A stretch of DNA of 64,000 nucleotides, taken from contig MKTC01000040.1 of the NCBI GenBank assembly GCA_001897535.1, positions 204,601-268,600 on the forward strand. The letters are read 5' to 3'. Shown here piece by piece: positions 47,612-56,664 of this stretch. The notes below the pieces were generated by a model. That model saw nothing but the letters and a program-made list of their open reading frames with translations. It had not been told where the DNA came from and did no database searches. Source of the DNA: Bacteroidetes bacterium 37-13. Lineage in GTDB: Bacteria > Bacteroidota > Bacteroidia > Chitinophagales > LD1. Every line of letters begins with the position of its first letter. The stretch's first letter is position 1. A program made the translations under genes and the position numbers.

Positions 47612-49147
47612 CTATGGATAAGTAGATTTTTTGCGATTGCGATTGGGTTTTCGTTCCCAATGGTTTTTACCGTTTAAAACGGTGTAGCCTCTGCCAAATT
47701 TTTCTGTTAGTTGTGGCGATAAAATTGCGGAATACCAAAACTCTGCAATGCAACGCTCAGGTGTAACATCTAATGTTCCATAGCCGTGTTTACTGAATTG
47801 ATTGTACAAATGATGCGGATTCAAATCGCGGCTAATGCTTTGCGCCATTGGAATAAATTCTTTTGGAATACCGGCTTCGTTCATATTGCCGCGCGTGATG
47901 CTTGAGAATAAAACTTCAACACCCACAGCGCCTTCACCCGTTCTGCGTTTGTAAAGTTTTCTATCTCTTGGAGTTGCCGTTAGGTTGATAATAAAACTCA
48001 TGTGCGCATCGCCAGAAAGCACCACCACATTATTTATTTTGTTGTCTGTAATGAAGCTGTAGAGCCGTTCTCTGTCTTTCGGAAAGCCGTCCCAGTTTCT
48101 AGGGTCAAACACTTTTCCGTTGCCCGGTGCATTCAAAAATTTGGGTAAACCTTGGCTCATCCAGCTGCCCATCATTTCTTGGTTTCCAATTAAATTCCAA
48201 GTTGCAGTGCTATTTTTTAATTCTTGCTTAAGCCAAGTATCTTGTAAATTTCCAAGCACACTTTTTTGTCCCGGAGCGTATTCTTCTTTTCCTCTAAAAA
48301 GGTGCATATCTATCATGTTTAGCTGTGCCAAATCTCCAAATTTAAACGAGCGATAAATCCTTTCGAGATGTGTAGTGTCCGGTATTCTTATTGGAAGATA
48401 TTCGTAAAATGCTTTAATGGCATCTTCGGTAGTGCCGGGTTTTTCGCAATCGGTATCGTGGTTATCCCATTCGGCAATCCAAGTTTTATTTTGGCGTGCT
48501 GCACGTAAATCTGCATCTAATAAATAATAGCGGTGTCTTTCGCGCCATTCCTCTAAACTTGAAACATCTTTTGGAGCAGGATCGGGCATTCTTATCAGTT
48601 CATCTTTATCTGCATAATCGTAAACATAATCGCCTAAATGAATTACAAAATCTATATCCGGGCGTTCAGCAATTCTGCGGTAGGCATTAAAAAAACCACT
48701 CCACACGCTTGCACAAGAGGCAATAGCAAATTTTACATGTGTAATATTTTCGTTGGGCAAAGTTTTTGCCTTGCCAATAGCAGAAAATTTTCCGTTGTGT
48801 TCAAAACGGTAAAAATATTGGTGATTCGGCTCAAGTAATTCAGCATCAATTTTCACAGTAAAATCATGTTCATTTTCTGCAAGTGCAATACCGCTATTTT
48901 TAATTTGGCTGAAAATAGAATCGGAAGAAATTTGCCATTTTACTTCATACGATTTTGTGGTATCGGGTAAAGAAATTCTTGTCCATAAAATTACTTTATT
49001 TTGAAGTGGATCGCCCGATGCAACACCGTGTATAAATGGCGCATGAGTTTTGTCTTCAAAAATATTTTCAGGTAAAAATTTATATTGGGCTTCAGTAGAG
49101 AGATAAAGAAAGTAGAAATAAGAAAATAGAATTATTCGCAGCAACAT
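47612..49147 (-). CDS. PhoD-like alkaline phosphatase, secreted
   Basis: The 511-residue protein has a signal peptide (LLRIILFSYFYFLYLSTEA) and a PhoD N-terminal domain (FIHGVASGDPLQNKVILWTR). The metal-binding core contains FAIASCASVW, VIHLGDYVYDYADKDEL, IAEWDNHDTDCE, NLIGNQEMMGSW and VVVLSGDAHMSF. A YSFITDNK segment and the late YGTLDVTPERCIAEF are also typical. PhoD enzymes are Fe/Ca-dependent phosphomonoesterases or diesterases of the periplasm or cell surface. No Pho-box was identified. A longer basic tail (RKPNRNRKKSTYP) ends the protein. Confidence 0.9.
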   Translation of the reverse strand: MLLRIILFSYFYFLYLSTEAQYKFLPENIFEDKTHAPFIHGVASGDPLQNKVILWTRISLPDTTKSYEVKWQISSDSIFSQIKNSGIALAENEHDFTVKIDAELLEPNHQYFYRFEHNGKFSAIGKAKTLPNENITHVKFAIASCASVWSGFFNAYRRIAERPDIDFVIHLGDYVYDYADKDELIRMPDPAPKDVSSLEEWRERHRYYLLDADLRAARQNKTWIAEWDNHDTDCEKPGTTEDAIKAFYEYLPIRIPDTTHLERIYRSFKFGDLAQLNMIDMHLFRGKEEYAPGQKSVLGNLQDTWLKQELKNSTATWNLIGNQEMMGSWMSQGLPKFLNAPGNGKVFDPRNWDGFPKDRERLYSFITDNKINNVVVLSGDAHMSFIINLTATPRDRKLYKRRTGEGAVGVEVLFSSITRGNMNEAGIPKEFIPMAQSISRDLNPHHLYNQFSKHGYGTLDVTPERCIAEFWYSAILSPQLTEKFGRGYTVLNGKNHWERKPNRNRKKSTYP

Positions 49148-49217
49148 TTATTGTGAAGTAAGTAATGGAAACCATGAAATTAAAATCTACGGTTTCATTT
49201 ACAATATTTTAGTGGAA

Positions 49218-51032
49218 TTACCTTCTTTTTCTCTTGTTTTTCTTAGTTGGTTTTGCCAATAGTTTTTCAATTATTTTTCCTGTTGAATCAATTTTGTAAC
49301 GCTGATATTCGTAAATATTTTTCTTGGTGCGTTCGCGTTTTGCTACTGTGGCAAAGCCATTTTCAAAGTCATCAGCTTCTGCATACGCAGGCAATATTGC
49401 CCAGTTAAAATTATGGTTGATGTAACCCCAAGTGGAATCGTTTTGGGTAGCCGCGCAAAGCCCATTTGCAAAAGATGCTGTATTGCTGAAAACTTTTGGT
49501 GTAAGCCTTATTCCATTTGTGTCGATGTAAGTCCAGCCGCTATCGGTTTTTACTGCTGCGGTATTTTCTTTAAAACCAAGCGCATCATTGTAAATAAAAG
49601 GAATGACAACTCTTCCTCTGGAATCTAAAAAGCCATATTTGTCGTTTATTTCGGCAGCATAAAATCGCTCACTCAAGTCGTCTATTTCATTGTAAATAGC
49701 TGGAACAATAAATTTACCACGCTTATCAATAACTCCGTATTTACAAGCATCTTCGCTACAATCGCCAATGCCAACTACGGCTCTTCCTTCTACAAAATCT
49801 GCTGCGTAATTAAAAGTTGCAGCAAATGCTGTATCGCCATTTTTGTTGATGTAGTAGTAAGTACATTTGCCATCGCAATCTTCTTGGGTTACGGCTGCCA
49901 ATCCACACGAAAAATCGTTTGCCTCGTAATAACGTGCCGATATTACTTCTTGCTTTGTGGCAGTGTTTACATAACCAAATTTGTCTCCGTTTTGTTGTGG
50001 TGCAAGTGCTAAAGTTGAAAGTGAAGAGTCTTTTGTTATCTCGTTTTTAAATGGATAATTCGGGAAGTTTTTAGAGAAATTTTCATACTCAATAGGCGTG
50101 GCATGAACTGTTTCTAAAAGATATAATTCACGCCAAGCAGTTTCAGTATTTCTGTTAGTCGGATATAGTCGTAAAAAGTCTTTGTAAAGTGCTGCAAAAC
50201 CATCGCGCGTGTAAAGCACATAAATGCTGTCTTGTACTCTGCCAATTGCCGGATGATGCGGATAACTTTTCTGAAATTTTACATAAGCATCAAGTGTGTT
50301 TTCTTTGAGCGTATTTTCCAAACCACGCTGCTCAAACTCGCTTAATGCTTCTTCAAAATAAGCACCTTTAGGATATTGCTCCATGTATTTTTTATACGAT
50401 TCAGGTTTGCCATCTGCTGTTATTTGTTGGTAGAGCAACTGCTCGTAAAGTTGTAGTGCTTGCGCTTTTTCTGTTGCCAGCGGATAAGTTTCTGCAAACT
50501 TTTTCATGGCTTCATAAGAGTTTTGTTTTTGGGCAATTTCAAAAGCTAAAGCATTGCGTTTTTGTGTTGCTTGCTTCACTAAATTGGTATCAGAAAAAGT
50601 TGCAGCGAAGTGCGTAAATTGTTCAACGGTATTTGTTTTTTCTGCTATTGCAAAAGCATCATTTTGAATACGTGAGTTTTGCTCCTTAATGGTGAAGTCG
50701 CGCACGCCAAATTCCAGGTATTTTTTTGTTGATTTATCGGTAGGATTTAATGGCAATTTTTGTGTAGCTCTGTTAGAATAAAAAAAAGCAGAATCAAGGC
50801 TGTAGCCTTTAAAATCTTTCGCACTAAAAATTTTAGCCATACCAAAATTGGCAGCTACATTTTCGGGCGATTTTTGTAGTTCTTTATTGAAACTCAAAAT
50901 AGCTTCTTGGTAAGCTCCCGTTGTAAGTTGTTTGAAGCCTGTTTTTAGATTATCGGCAAGCGATATTTTGCTTCCCAAAATAGCAATGGAGAGCAAGAAA
51001 ATTTTTATGCTGTTTTTCACACAAGTAAACAT
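49218..51032 (-). CDS. TPR and WG-repeat protein, exported
   Basis: The 604-residue protein has a signal peptide (IKIFLLSIAILGSKISLA) and TPR-like helices to about residue 330, including AYQEAILSFNKELQKSPEN. The C-terminal 240 residues form WG (beta-repeat) units such as YGVIDKRGKFIVPAIYNEIDD, YGFLDSRGRVVIPFIYNDA and WGYINHNFNWAILPAYAEA (each at the 20-residue limit or shorter when split). The basic tail is KPTKKNKRKRR. WG-repeat proteins are common in Bacteroidota, without a fixed function; protein binding at the envelope is likely. It stands alone, divergent from the SdpI-like gene. Confidence 0.8.
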   Translation of the reverse strand: MFTCVKNSIKIFLLSIAILGSKISLADNLKTGFKQLTTGAYQEAILSFNKELQKSPENVAANFGMAKIFSAKDFKGYSLDSAFFYSNRATQKLPLNPTDKSTKKYLEFGVRDFTIKEQNSRIQNDAFAIAEKTNTVEQFTHFAATFSDTNLVKQATQKRNALAFEIAQKQNSYEAMKKFAETYPLATEKAQALQLYEQLLYQQITADGKPESYKKYMEQYPKGAYFEEALSEFEQRGLENTLKENTLDAYVKFQKSYPHHPAIGRVQDSIYVLYTRDGFAALYKDFLRLYPTNRNTETAWRELYLLETVHATPIEYENFSKNFPNYPFKNEITKDSSLSTLALAPQQNGDKFGYVNTATKQEVISARYYEANDFSCGLAAVTQEDCDGKCTYYYINKNGDTAFAATFNYAADFVEGRAVVGIGDCSEDACKYGVIDKRGKFIVPAIYNEIDDLSERFYAAEINDKYGFLDSRGRVVIPFIYNDALGFKENTAAVKTDSGWTYIDTNGIRLTPKVFSNTASFANGLCAATQNDSTWGYINHNFNWAILPAYAEADDFENGFATVAKRERTKKNIYEYQRYKIDSTGKIIEKLLAKPTKKNKRKRR

Positions 51033-51201
51033 AGGTTTCTTTTTAAAACAGAAAATATAAGATACTCTAAACGGAGATGTGTTTAGTGTAGAATTGAGTA
51101 CGGTTTGTGTGATGTGGTTTCAATTTGATAGATGCAAAGGGTAATGGAGATTTGGGGTAAACGGTAAAAATTTGTAACTTCATTCTAAATATTCCATTAC
51201 T

Positions 51202-51522
51202 ATGAATTCAATCCTTCTACTTAATGTGATATTATTGATTGTATCTTTTCTTTATTGGTTGTTTCCTCCAAAAAAGGTAAATTGGTTTTATGGTTATAGA
51301 ACGCCAACTACCATGCGAAGTGATGCAGTATTTGAATTGTCAAATAAGATTGCTTCTCGATACTTTTTATTGTGTGTTTTAGCTTGTAGTGTTGTGAGTG
51401 CTTTGTTGTATTTTTTGTTTCACGATAAAGTAAATGAGTATGTTTATTATGCTGTAGTTTTGTTGTTTATTGTGGTTGCAATTGCGCTAACAGAAAGAGA
51501 AATTAAGAAGCAGATTAAGTAA
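51202..51522 (+). CDS. SdpI family membrane protein
   Basis: The 106-residue protein has three hydrophobic segments and the SdpI/YhfL signature VNWFYGYRTPTTMRSDAVFE followed by LSNKIASRYF. In Bacillus, SdpI gives immunity to the toxin SdpC and senses it. Bacteroidota homologues occur widely without a toxin gene, and none is seen here, so an immunity role is not implied. It sits between the divergent TPR/WG gene and the M1 peptidase. Confidence 0.75.
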   Translation: MNSILLLNVILLIVSFLYWLFPPKKVNWFYGYRTPTTMRSDAVFELSNKIASRYFLLCVLACSVVSALLYFLFHDKVNEYVYYAVVLLFIVVAIALTEREIKKQIK

Positions 51523-51635
51523 TAAATAGAATATCTGTTTAAAGAGAGTTGCTGTTTTACACGTTTAAAAAAACATGCTAATTACAAAGGATAAGTATTG
51601 CTTTAAAAGCCAATTTCAATTTTTACTTTCGCTGA

Positions 51636-54038
51636 ATGAAATATTGTTTGTTTCTGTTTTTTACAGCTTTTGTATTGCTACAATCTAAGGCAAGCGATTT
51701 GCGCTCTGATACGATAGATATTCAATCTTACATTCTAAAAATTGACCTTACAGATTTTGCCAATAAATCGCTTAAAGCGGAAGCTGAAATAGAAATTAAA
51801 TCGCTTCAAAATAATGTTTCAAGCATAAGATTAGACTTGTTGAAGTTGATAGTAGATTCAGTAAAATTTAATGGAACTACAACTTTATTTAGTTACAACG
51901 ATACGCTACTTACAGTTAATTTCCCTACAGCATTATCTAAAAATTCAAATGCTGTTTTGCAAGTATCTTATCATGGCAAACCACTGCAAATGGCGGGCGA
52001 TTTTGGTGGATTTTATTGGACAAATTTATATGCTTTTAATATCGGAGTAAGTTTTGCAGACGATCCACATTCTTATGGCAGAGTGTGGTTTCCGTGCTTT
52101 GATAATTTTAAGCAGCGAAGTTTATACGAGTTTCAAATTACCACAAAGAACACACACAAAGCATTGTGCAATGGTATTTTGCAAAGCGAAGTAGATTTTG
52201 GACAAAATAAAATTTGGACATGGCAACTTAACCAGCCGATACCTTCGTATTTGGCGAGTGTAGCAGTAAGTCAATACGAAATTTTACGCGATACGGTTCA
52301 TGGGCTAAACGGAGTGAAGGAAGTTTTACTTGCTGCACGCGCTAATGATACAACTAAAGTAAAAAACCTGTTTGTGCATTTGCCCGATGCTTTTCATATT
52401 TATGAAAACCTTTTTGGTGCCTATTTGTGGGATAGAGTTGGCTATTGTATTGTGCCGTTTAATGCCGGAGCAATGGAACATGCCACCAACATTGCGTTTA
52501 TGCAAAACTATCTAAATGCTTATTCGGCAGAATGTGAAGAAACAATGGCGCACGAGCTTTCGCACCATTGGTTTGGCGATTTGGTTACTTGCGATTCTGC
52601 TTCTGAAATGTGGCTGAACGAAGGCTGGGCACGCTATTGCGAGAAGTTGTTTTTAGAACAGTTTTATGGCGATTCGGTGTATAGGCAAAGTGTGCGAACT
52701 TTGCACGAAGATGTGCTGCACAGAACCCACATTCGCGATGGTGAATACTTGCCGGTTAGTGGTGTGCCATCTGCGCAAACCTATAGCTCAACGGTGTATG
52801 ACAAAGGCTCGGATATGATTCACACATTGCGCTATTACATGGGCGATGCAGCATTTTTTAGTTGCGTGAAAAATTATCTTGATAGTTTTAAATTTAAGAG
52901 TGTGAGTACAGCACAAATGCGCGATTACTTTTCGCAATGCAGTGGAATTGACCTTACAGCATATTTTAATAATTGGATTTACACAAAAGGCTTTACGCAT
53001 TTTAGTATAGAAAATTTGCAGTATGAAACAGAAACTGTTGGCACTGAAACTCGCAACAGAGCTAAGTTTACCATTAGGCAAAAATTGAACAATGCACCGG
53101 AATATTTCACGAATGTGCCGGTAGTGATTTCGTATTTTACCAATGAAAATAGCAGCCAACGTTTTACCGACACAGTTTGGGTAAATGGCTCTTGTACCGA
53201 CCATATTTCTGCATACAGCAACTTATCAGAAAACATAAAAATGGTAGCACTTGATTTTGATGAAAATTTACAAGACGCTATCAGCGATTTTTGGTATGAA
53301 GTGAAAGACACAGGATTGTATGATTTTGATGTGGCGCGTGCTAAACTAAATGTGCAAGAATTAAGCGAGCCAGATTTGTTGCGAATTGAACATAATTGGA
53401 TTCACCCTGAACCAATGAAAGATAAAATTTCTGGTTTGCATTTAAGCAATAGAAGATATTGGACAATAGATGGAACATGGCAAGATTCAAGTGCAATAAG
53501 AGCTACGGCAACTTTTGCTTACGATGGCACCGATGCCGGTTTAGATGCGGATTTATTTTCTACAACTGAAGATAATTTAAGTGTTTTGTATCGCCCGAAT
53601 AGTGAAACAGAATGGCAAATTGCAGATTCATTTTTTGTGAATACCCAAAATTCCATAAGCGATAAAAAGGGAGAAATTATTGTCAATAATATTCAAAAAG
53701 GGCAGTACTGTTTTGGTATTTGGAATGCTTTGCTTGCCGATACTTCTGTAGCAGATGCCGATTGTATTTTTACTTCAATAAATTCTGAAAGTTTATTGCC
53801 GGATTTTAAACTCTATCCTAACCCTGCTTCGCAATTTTTGCAGGTAGAAATTCAACCAAATACTTTTAATAAAGCAAAAATTATTGATTTAACCGGTAGA
53901 GTTGTTGCCGAGAGAATAATAAATAGGAGTGAATCAATAATTTATTTACAAATTGAAAATATTGCGCGCGGCATGTATTTTGTTGAACTTTCTAATGCTT
54001 TCGGCAATAGAAGAACTAAAACTTTAGTGGTGAAGTAA
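51636..54038 (+). CDS. M1 family metallopeptidase exported by T9SS
   Basis: The 800-residue protein has a signal peptide (YCLFLFFTAFVLLQSKA) and an N-terminal beta domain. The zinc site is HELSHHWFGDL at about residue 306, with the second Glu in MWLNEGWARY (about 329). The substrate loop reads NAGAMEHATNIAF, a GAMEH in place of the classic GAMEN. A T9SS type A sorting domain ends the protein (FKLYPNPASQFLQVEIQ to TKTLVVK). It should act as a surface or secreted aminopeptidase. It is a monocistronic gene with gaps of 113 and 162 nt at its ends. Confidence 0.9.
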   Translation: MKYCLFLFFTAFVLLQSKASDLRSDTIDIQSYILKIDLTDFANKSLKAEAEIEIKSLQNNVSSIRLDLLKLIVDSVKFNGTTTLFSYNDTLLTVNFPTALSKNSNAVLQVSYHGKPLQMAGDFGGFYWTNLYAFNIGVSFADDPHSYGRVWFPCFDNFKQRSLYEFQITTKNTHKALCNGILQSEVDFGQNKIWTWQLNQPIPSYLASVAVSQYEILRDTVHGLNGVKEVLLAARANDTTKVKNLFVHLPDAFHIYENLFGAYLWDRVGYCIVPFNAGAMEHATNIAFMQNYLNAYSAECEETMAHELSHHWFGDLVTCDSASEMWLNEGWARYCEKLFLEQFYGDSVYRQSVRTLHEDVLHRTHIRDGEYLPVSGVPSAQTYSSTVYDKGSDMIHTLRYYMGDAAFFSCVKNYLDSFKFKSVSTAQMRDYFSQCSGIDLTAYFNNWIYTKGFTHFSIENLQYETETVGTETRNRAKFTIRQKLNNAPEYFTNVPVVISYFTNENSSQRFTDTVWVNGSCTDHISAYSNLSENIKMVALDFDENLQDAISDFWYEVKDTGLYDFDVARAKLNVQELSEPDLLRIEHNWIHPEPMKDKISGLHLSNRRYWTIDGTWQDSSAIRATATFAYDGTDAGLDADLFSTTEDNLSVLYRPNSETEWQIADSFFVNTQNSISDKKGEIIVNNIQKGQYCFGIWNALLADTSVADADCIFTSINSESLLPDFKLYPNPASQFLQVEIQPNTFNKAKIIDLTGRVVAERIINRSESIIYLQIENIARGMYFVELSNAFGNRRTKTLVVK

Positions 54039-54200
54039 TATAGATAATCTTTGTGCTAAAGTTTACTCTATGTGTTTTTTTGCAGAAACAAACATATAAA
54101 CCAATACATAACTGCTAAAACTGAATTGCCATACTTTCAATTTTAGGTTTGTTGGCAGCTAAAGCATTATTTTTTTATTTCTTCGCCACAAATTTTACTC

Positions 54201-55379
54201 ATGCTTTTATTGCGTTGCTACCCACGAATTACAGATTGGCTTTTTGAAGTTTCCGGAATTGATTTGAGGTTTTTACCTATTTATAGCTATGGTTTTTTTG
54301 TAGCATTAGGTTTTATAGTTGCTGCTGCCATTGCCGCTTGGGAATTGCGCAGACGTGAACAACTTGGCTTAATCAATTTTACAACCAAAACAGTTACAAC
54401 TGGTGAAGCGCCAACAGTTTCAAGCCTATTAATAAATGCTTTAGTGGGTTTTATTTTATTATTTAAAATAGTTGCCATCTTTTTAGATAAAGAAGCATTT
54501 GGTGCCAATCCGCAATCGTTTATTTTTTCAATGGGAGGCAATTGGCTTGCCGGAATTTTGGGTGCGATGATATTTGGCGGCTATTCTTATTACGCTGCCA
54601 AGAAAGAACAGTTGCCAACTCCTAAAATTGAAATAGTAAAAGTTTATCCAAGTCAGCAAATTGGCGATTTAGTGGTAATTGCTGCTGTGCTTGGCGTATT
54701 GGGCGCAAACTTTTTCAACTATTTAGAAAATCCTGAAGATTATAGCTCGTTTGCTCAAGATCCAATTGGTTCATTGTTTAGCGGGCTTTCAATTTTTGGC
54801 GGTTTAATTTTTGCGGGAATTGGCTTTGGAATTTATGCTTATGTAAAGAAAATTCATATTTTGCATCTATTCGATAGTGTGGCTCCAGGTTATATTTTAG
54901 CAAATGGTATTGGAAGAATTGGTTGCCATGTAAGTGGCGATGGCGATTGGGGAATTGTGAATGTAGCGCCTAAACCAGATTTTATTCCGCAATTTTTATG
55001 GAGTAACGATTATGCGCACAATATAATAAATGCCGGAGTTCCAATACCTGGTTGCGAAGGAAATTTCTGCAATCATTTGTTGTTGCCGGTTTATCCAACA
55101 CCTGTTTATGAATTTTTGCAGTGCGCTGTTATCTGTATCATACTATTATCATTACGTAAAAAACTTACAATTTATCCGGGAGTGCTGTTTTCTATTTTCT
55201 TAATATTTAATGGTATTCAAAGATTTACAATAGAAAAAATTAGAGACATTTCTGATAGAGAATTATTCCATGTTTTAGGGTTTAATTTGAAGCAAGCAGA
55301 AATAATATCTATTGGAATGGTAATAGCAGGAGTGTTGTCTGCCGCGATTTTGTTGCGTATATATCGTGCTCACAAATAA
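54201..55379 (+). CDS. lgt: Prolipoprotein diacylglyceryl transferase family protein
   Basis: The 392-residue membrane protein has about seven to eight helices and Lgt core segments: IYSYGFFVALGFIVAAAIA, FGGLIFAGIGFGIYAYVKK and the signature GRIGCHVSGDGDWGI. The late VYPTPVYEFLQCAVICIIL is also present. In classic Lgt the signature is GRIGNFINGE; here CHVSGDGDWG takes its place, as in longer Bacteroidota members. An insertion of about 70 residues follows the first helix. It should attach diacylglycerol to prolipoprotein cysteines at the inner membrane. The divergent signature leaves room for a paralogous function. Confidence 0.78.
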   Translation: MLLLRCYPRITDWLFEVSGIDLRFLPIYSYGFFVALGFIVAAAIAAWELRRREQLGLINFTTKTVTTGEAPTVSSLLINALVGFILLFKIVAIFLDKEAFGANPQSFIFSMGGNWLAGILGAMIFGGYSYYAAKKEQLPTPKIEIVKVYPSQQIGDLVVIAAVLGVLGANFFNYLENPEDYSSFAQDPIGSLFSGLSIFGGLIFAGIGFGIYAYVKKIHILHLFDSVAPGYILANGIGRIGCHVSGDGDWGIVNVAPKPDFIPQFLWSNDYAHNIINAGVPIPGCEGNFCNHLLLPVYPTPVYEFLQCAVICIILLSLRKKLTIYPGVLFSIFLIFNGIQRFTIEKIRDISDRELFHVLGFNLKQAEIISIGMVIAGVLSAAILLRIYRAHK

Positions 55380-55415
55380 TAACGAAAATATTTTTTATTA
55401 AAATGTTTCTTTTCG

Positions 55416-55445
55416 TTTGAAGTTTTGTGAAAATTTTTACTTTTG
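55416..55445 (+). promoter_or_regulatory. Candidate Bacteroidota-type promoter of the SprF-like gene
   Basis: TTTG at 55416-55419 and TACTTTTG at 55438-55445 are separated by 18 bases. This fits the Bacteroidota -33 TTTG / -7 TAnnTTTG pattern. The predicted start would lie about 30 nt before the ATG at 55484. Confidence 0.45.
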
Positions 55446-55483
55446 GCATTCAATCTTTTGAAAAATTTAAAAAAAACTTGACT

Positions 55484-56548
55484 ATGGCTTTAAATCTACG
55501 AGCTAAGTTATTTTCAGCAGTTGCCGGCATTTCTTTGTTTGGAACCGTTGCAGCACAAGACATTCACTTTTCGCAGTATTACACCTTTGCTTCTGCTATG
55601 AATCCGGCTTTGGTAGGTAATTACGATGGTAGTTACCGCTTGGCGGCTTTATACAGAAACCAGTGGGGAAGTATGCTTGCAGGAAAAGCATACCAAACAG
55701 TTGCCGCTGATGTGGATGTTTCTTTCTTAGAAAACTATTTGAGAACAGATAAACTTGCTGTGGGCGTAGGTTTTTACAACGATATTTCCGGTCAAGCAGG
55801 ATTATCGGTATTGAATGCATCTTTGTCAGTTGCTTATCATAAAGGTATAGATAAAGATGGCAAACACCGTTTGTCATTTGCTGCACAAGGCGCTTATGTG
55901 CAAAAGCGTGTAACAGATCCATTGTTTGCAGACCAATTCCAAGGGCACGACCAAACAGTGAGAAACTACACAAATGAACAACTTCAAAAAGGCAAACATG
56001 CTTTTGACTTTAATGCTGGTCTTTACTGGCGTTCAAATATTAAAGACAAAGTGAAGTTAAATGCCGGTTTTGCAGTTTACCATATTGTGCAACCTAAAGA
56101 AGATTTTATCAAAGATTCATTAGATGTACTTGGTAATTTCACACGTAGATTTGTTGCTGATTTAAGTATTGAGGCTTTTTTAACTAAAAAGAAAAATGTG
56201 TCAATCACTCCTGAATTTATATTCCAATATAAAGACAAACAAATGGAAGCAGTTCCGGGTTTGTTGGTGAGCTACTACTTTAACACAGGTTTCCGTAACA
56301 ATAATAGCGTGCACTTAGGCGGTCGCTACCGTATTGGAAACGGTATGGATAAAATCGGTGATGCTTTTGTAGTATTGGCACAAGTAGAATTTAAAAATGT
56401 TCGCTTAGGCTTTGCTTATGATGTAAACCTTTCTAAGTTAAGTGTAGGTACTCAAAATCGTGGTGGTTTTGAAATCTCATTAAGCTATATCGGAGAAAGC
56501 ATTAAATCATTTAAAGCCAACAAGAGTTTGCCAAGCCGTAGATTCTAA
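55484..56548 (+). CDS. PorP/SprF family type IX secretion membrane protein
   Basis: The 354-residue protein has a signal peptide ending GISLFGTVAAQ and the PorP/SprF start DIHFSQYYTFASAMNPALVG. YRNQWGSMLAGKAYQTVAAD and a beta-barrel pattern run to the C-terminus. SprF in Flavobacterium is needed for surface delivery of the adhesin SprB, and PorP homologues bring T9SS cargo to the surface. Here it is followed by an OmpA-like gene and a giant SprB-repeat adhesin, which fits the same role. The ATG at 55484 is chosen because it directly precedes the signal peptide. Its own terminator lies 50 nt after the stop. Confidence 0.9.
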   Translation: MALNLRAKLFSAVAGISLFGTVAAQDIHFSQYYTFASAMNPALVGNYDGSYRLAALYRNQWGSMLAGKAYQTVAADVDVSFLENYLRTDKLAVGVGFYNDISGQAGLSVLNASLSVAYHKGIDKDGKHRLSFAAQGAYVQKRVTDPLFADQFQGHDQTVRNYTNEQLQKGKHAFDFNAGLYWRSNIKDKVKLNAGFAVYHIVQPKEDFIKDSLDVLGNFTRRFVADLSIEAFLTKKKNVSITPEFIFQYKDKQMEAVPGLLVSYYFNTGFRNNNSVHLGGRYRIGNGMDKIGDAFVVLAQVEFKNVRLGFAYDVNLSKLSVGTQNRGGFEISLSYIGESIKSFKANKSLPSRRF

Positions 56549-56597
56549 GATAGGTTTATTGGTCTTTAAAGATATTTTCACTAAACAAAGAACTAAT

Positions 56598-56625
56598 AAC
56601 CTGCTTTATTAAAGGCAGGTTTTTT
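56598..56625 (+). terminator. Terminator after the PorP/SprF gene
   Basis: AACCTGC and GCAGGTT arms enclose a ten-base loop and are followed by T. Confidence 0.8.
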
Positions 56626-56664
56626 CATAAACTAAATTTTAAAACAATAATAAAATCCTTACAA

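Noticed and set aside
51202..51522. SdpI-like gene as part of a toxin-immunity system
   Set aside because: No SdpC-like toxin or maturation gene is nearby, and SdpI homologues are widespread without toxins.
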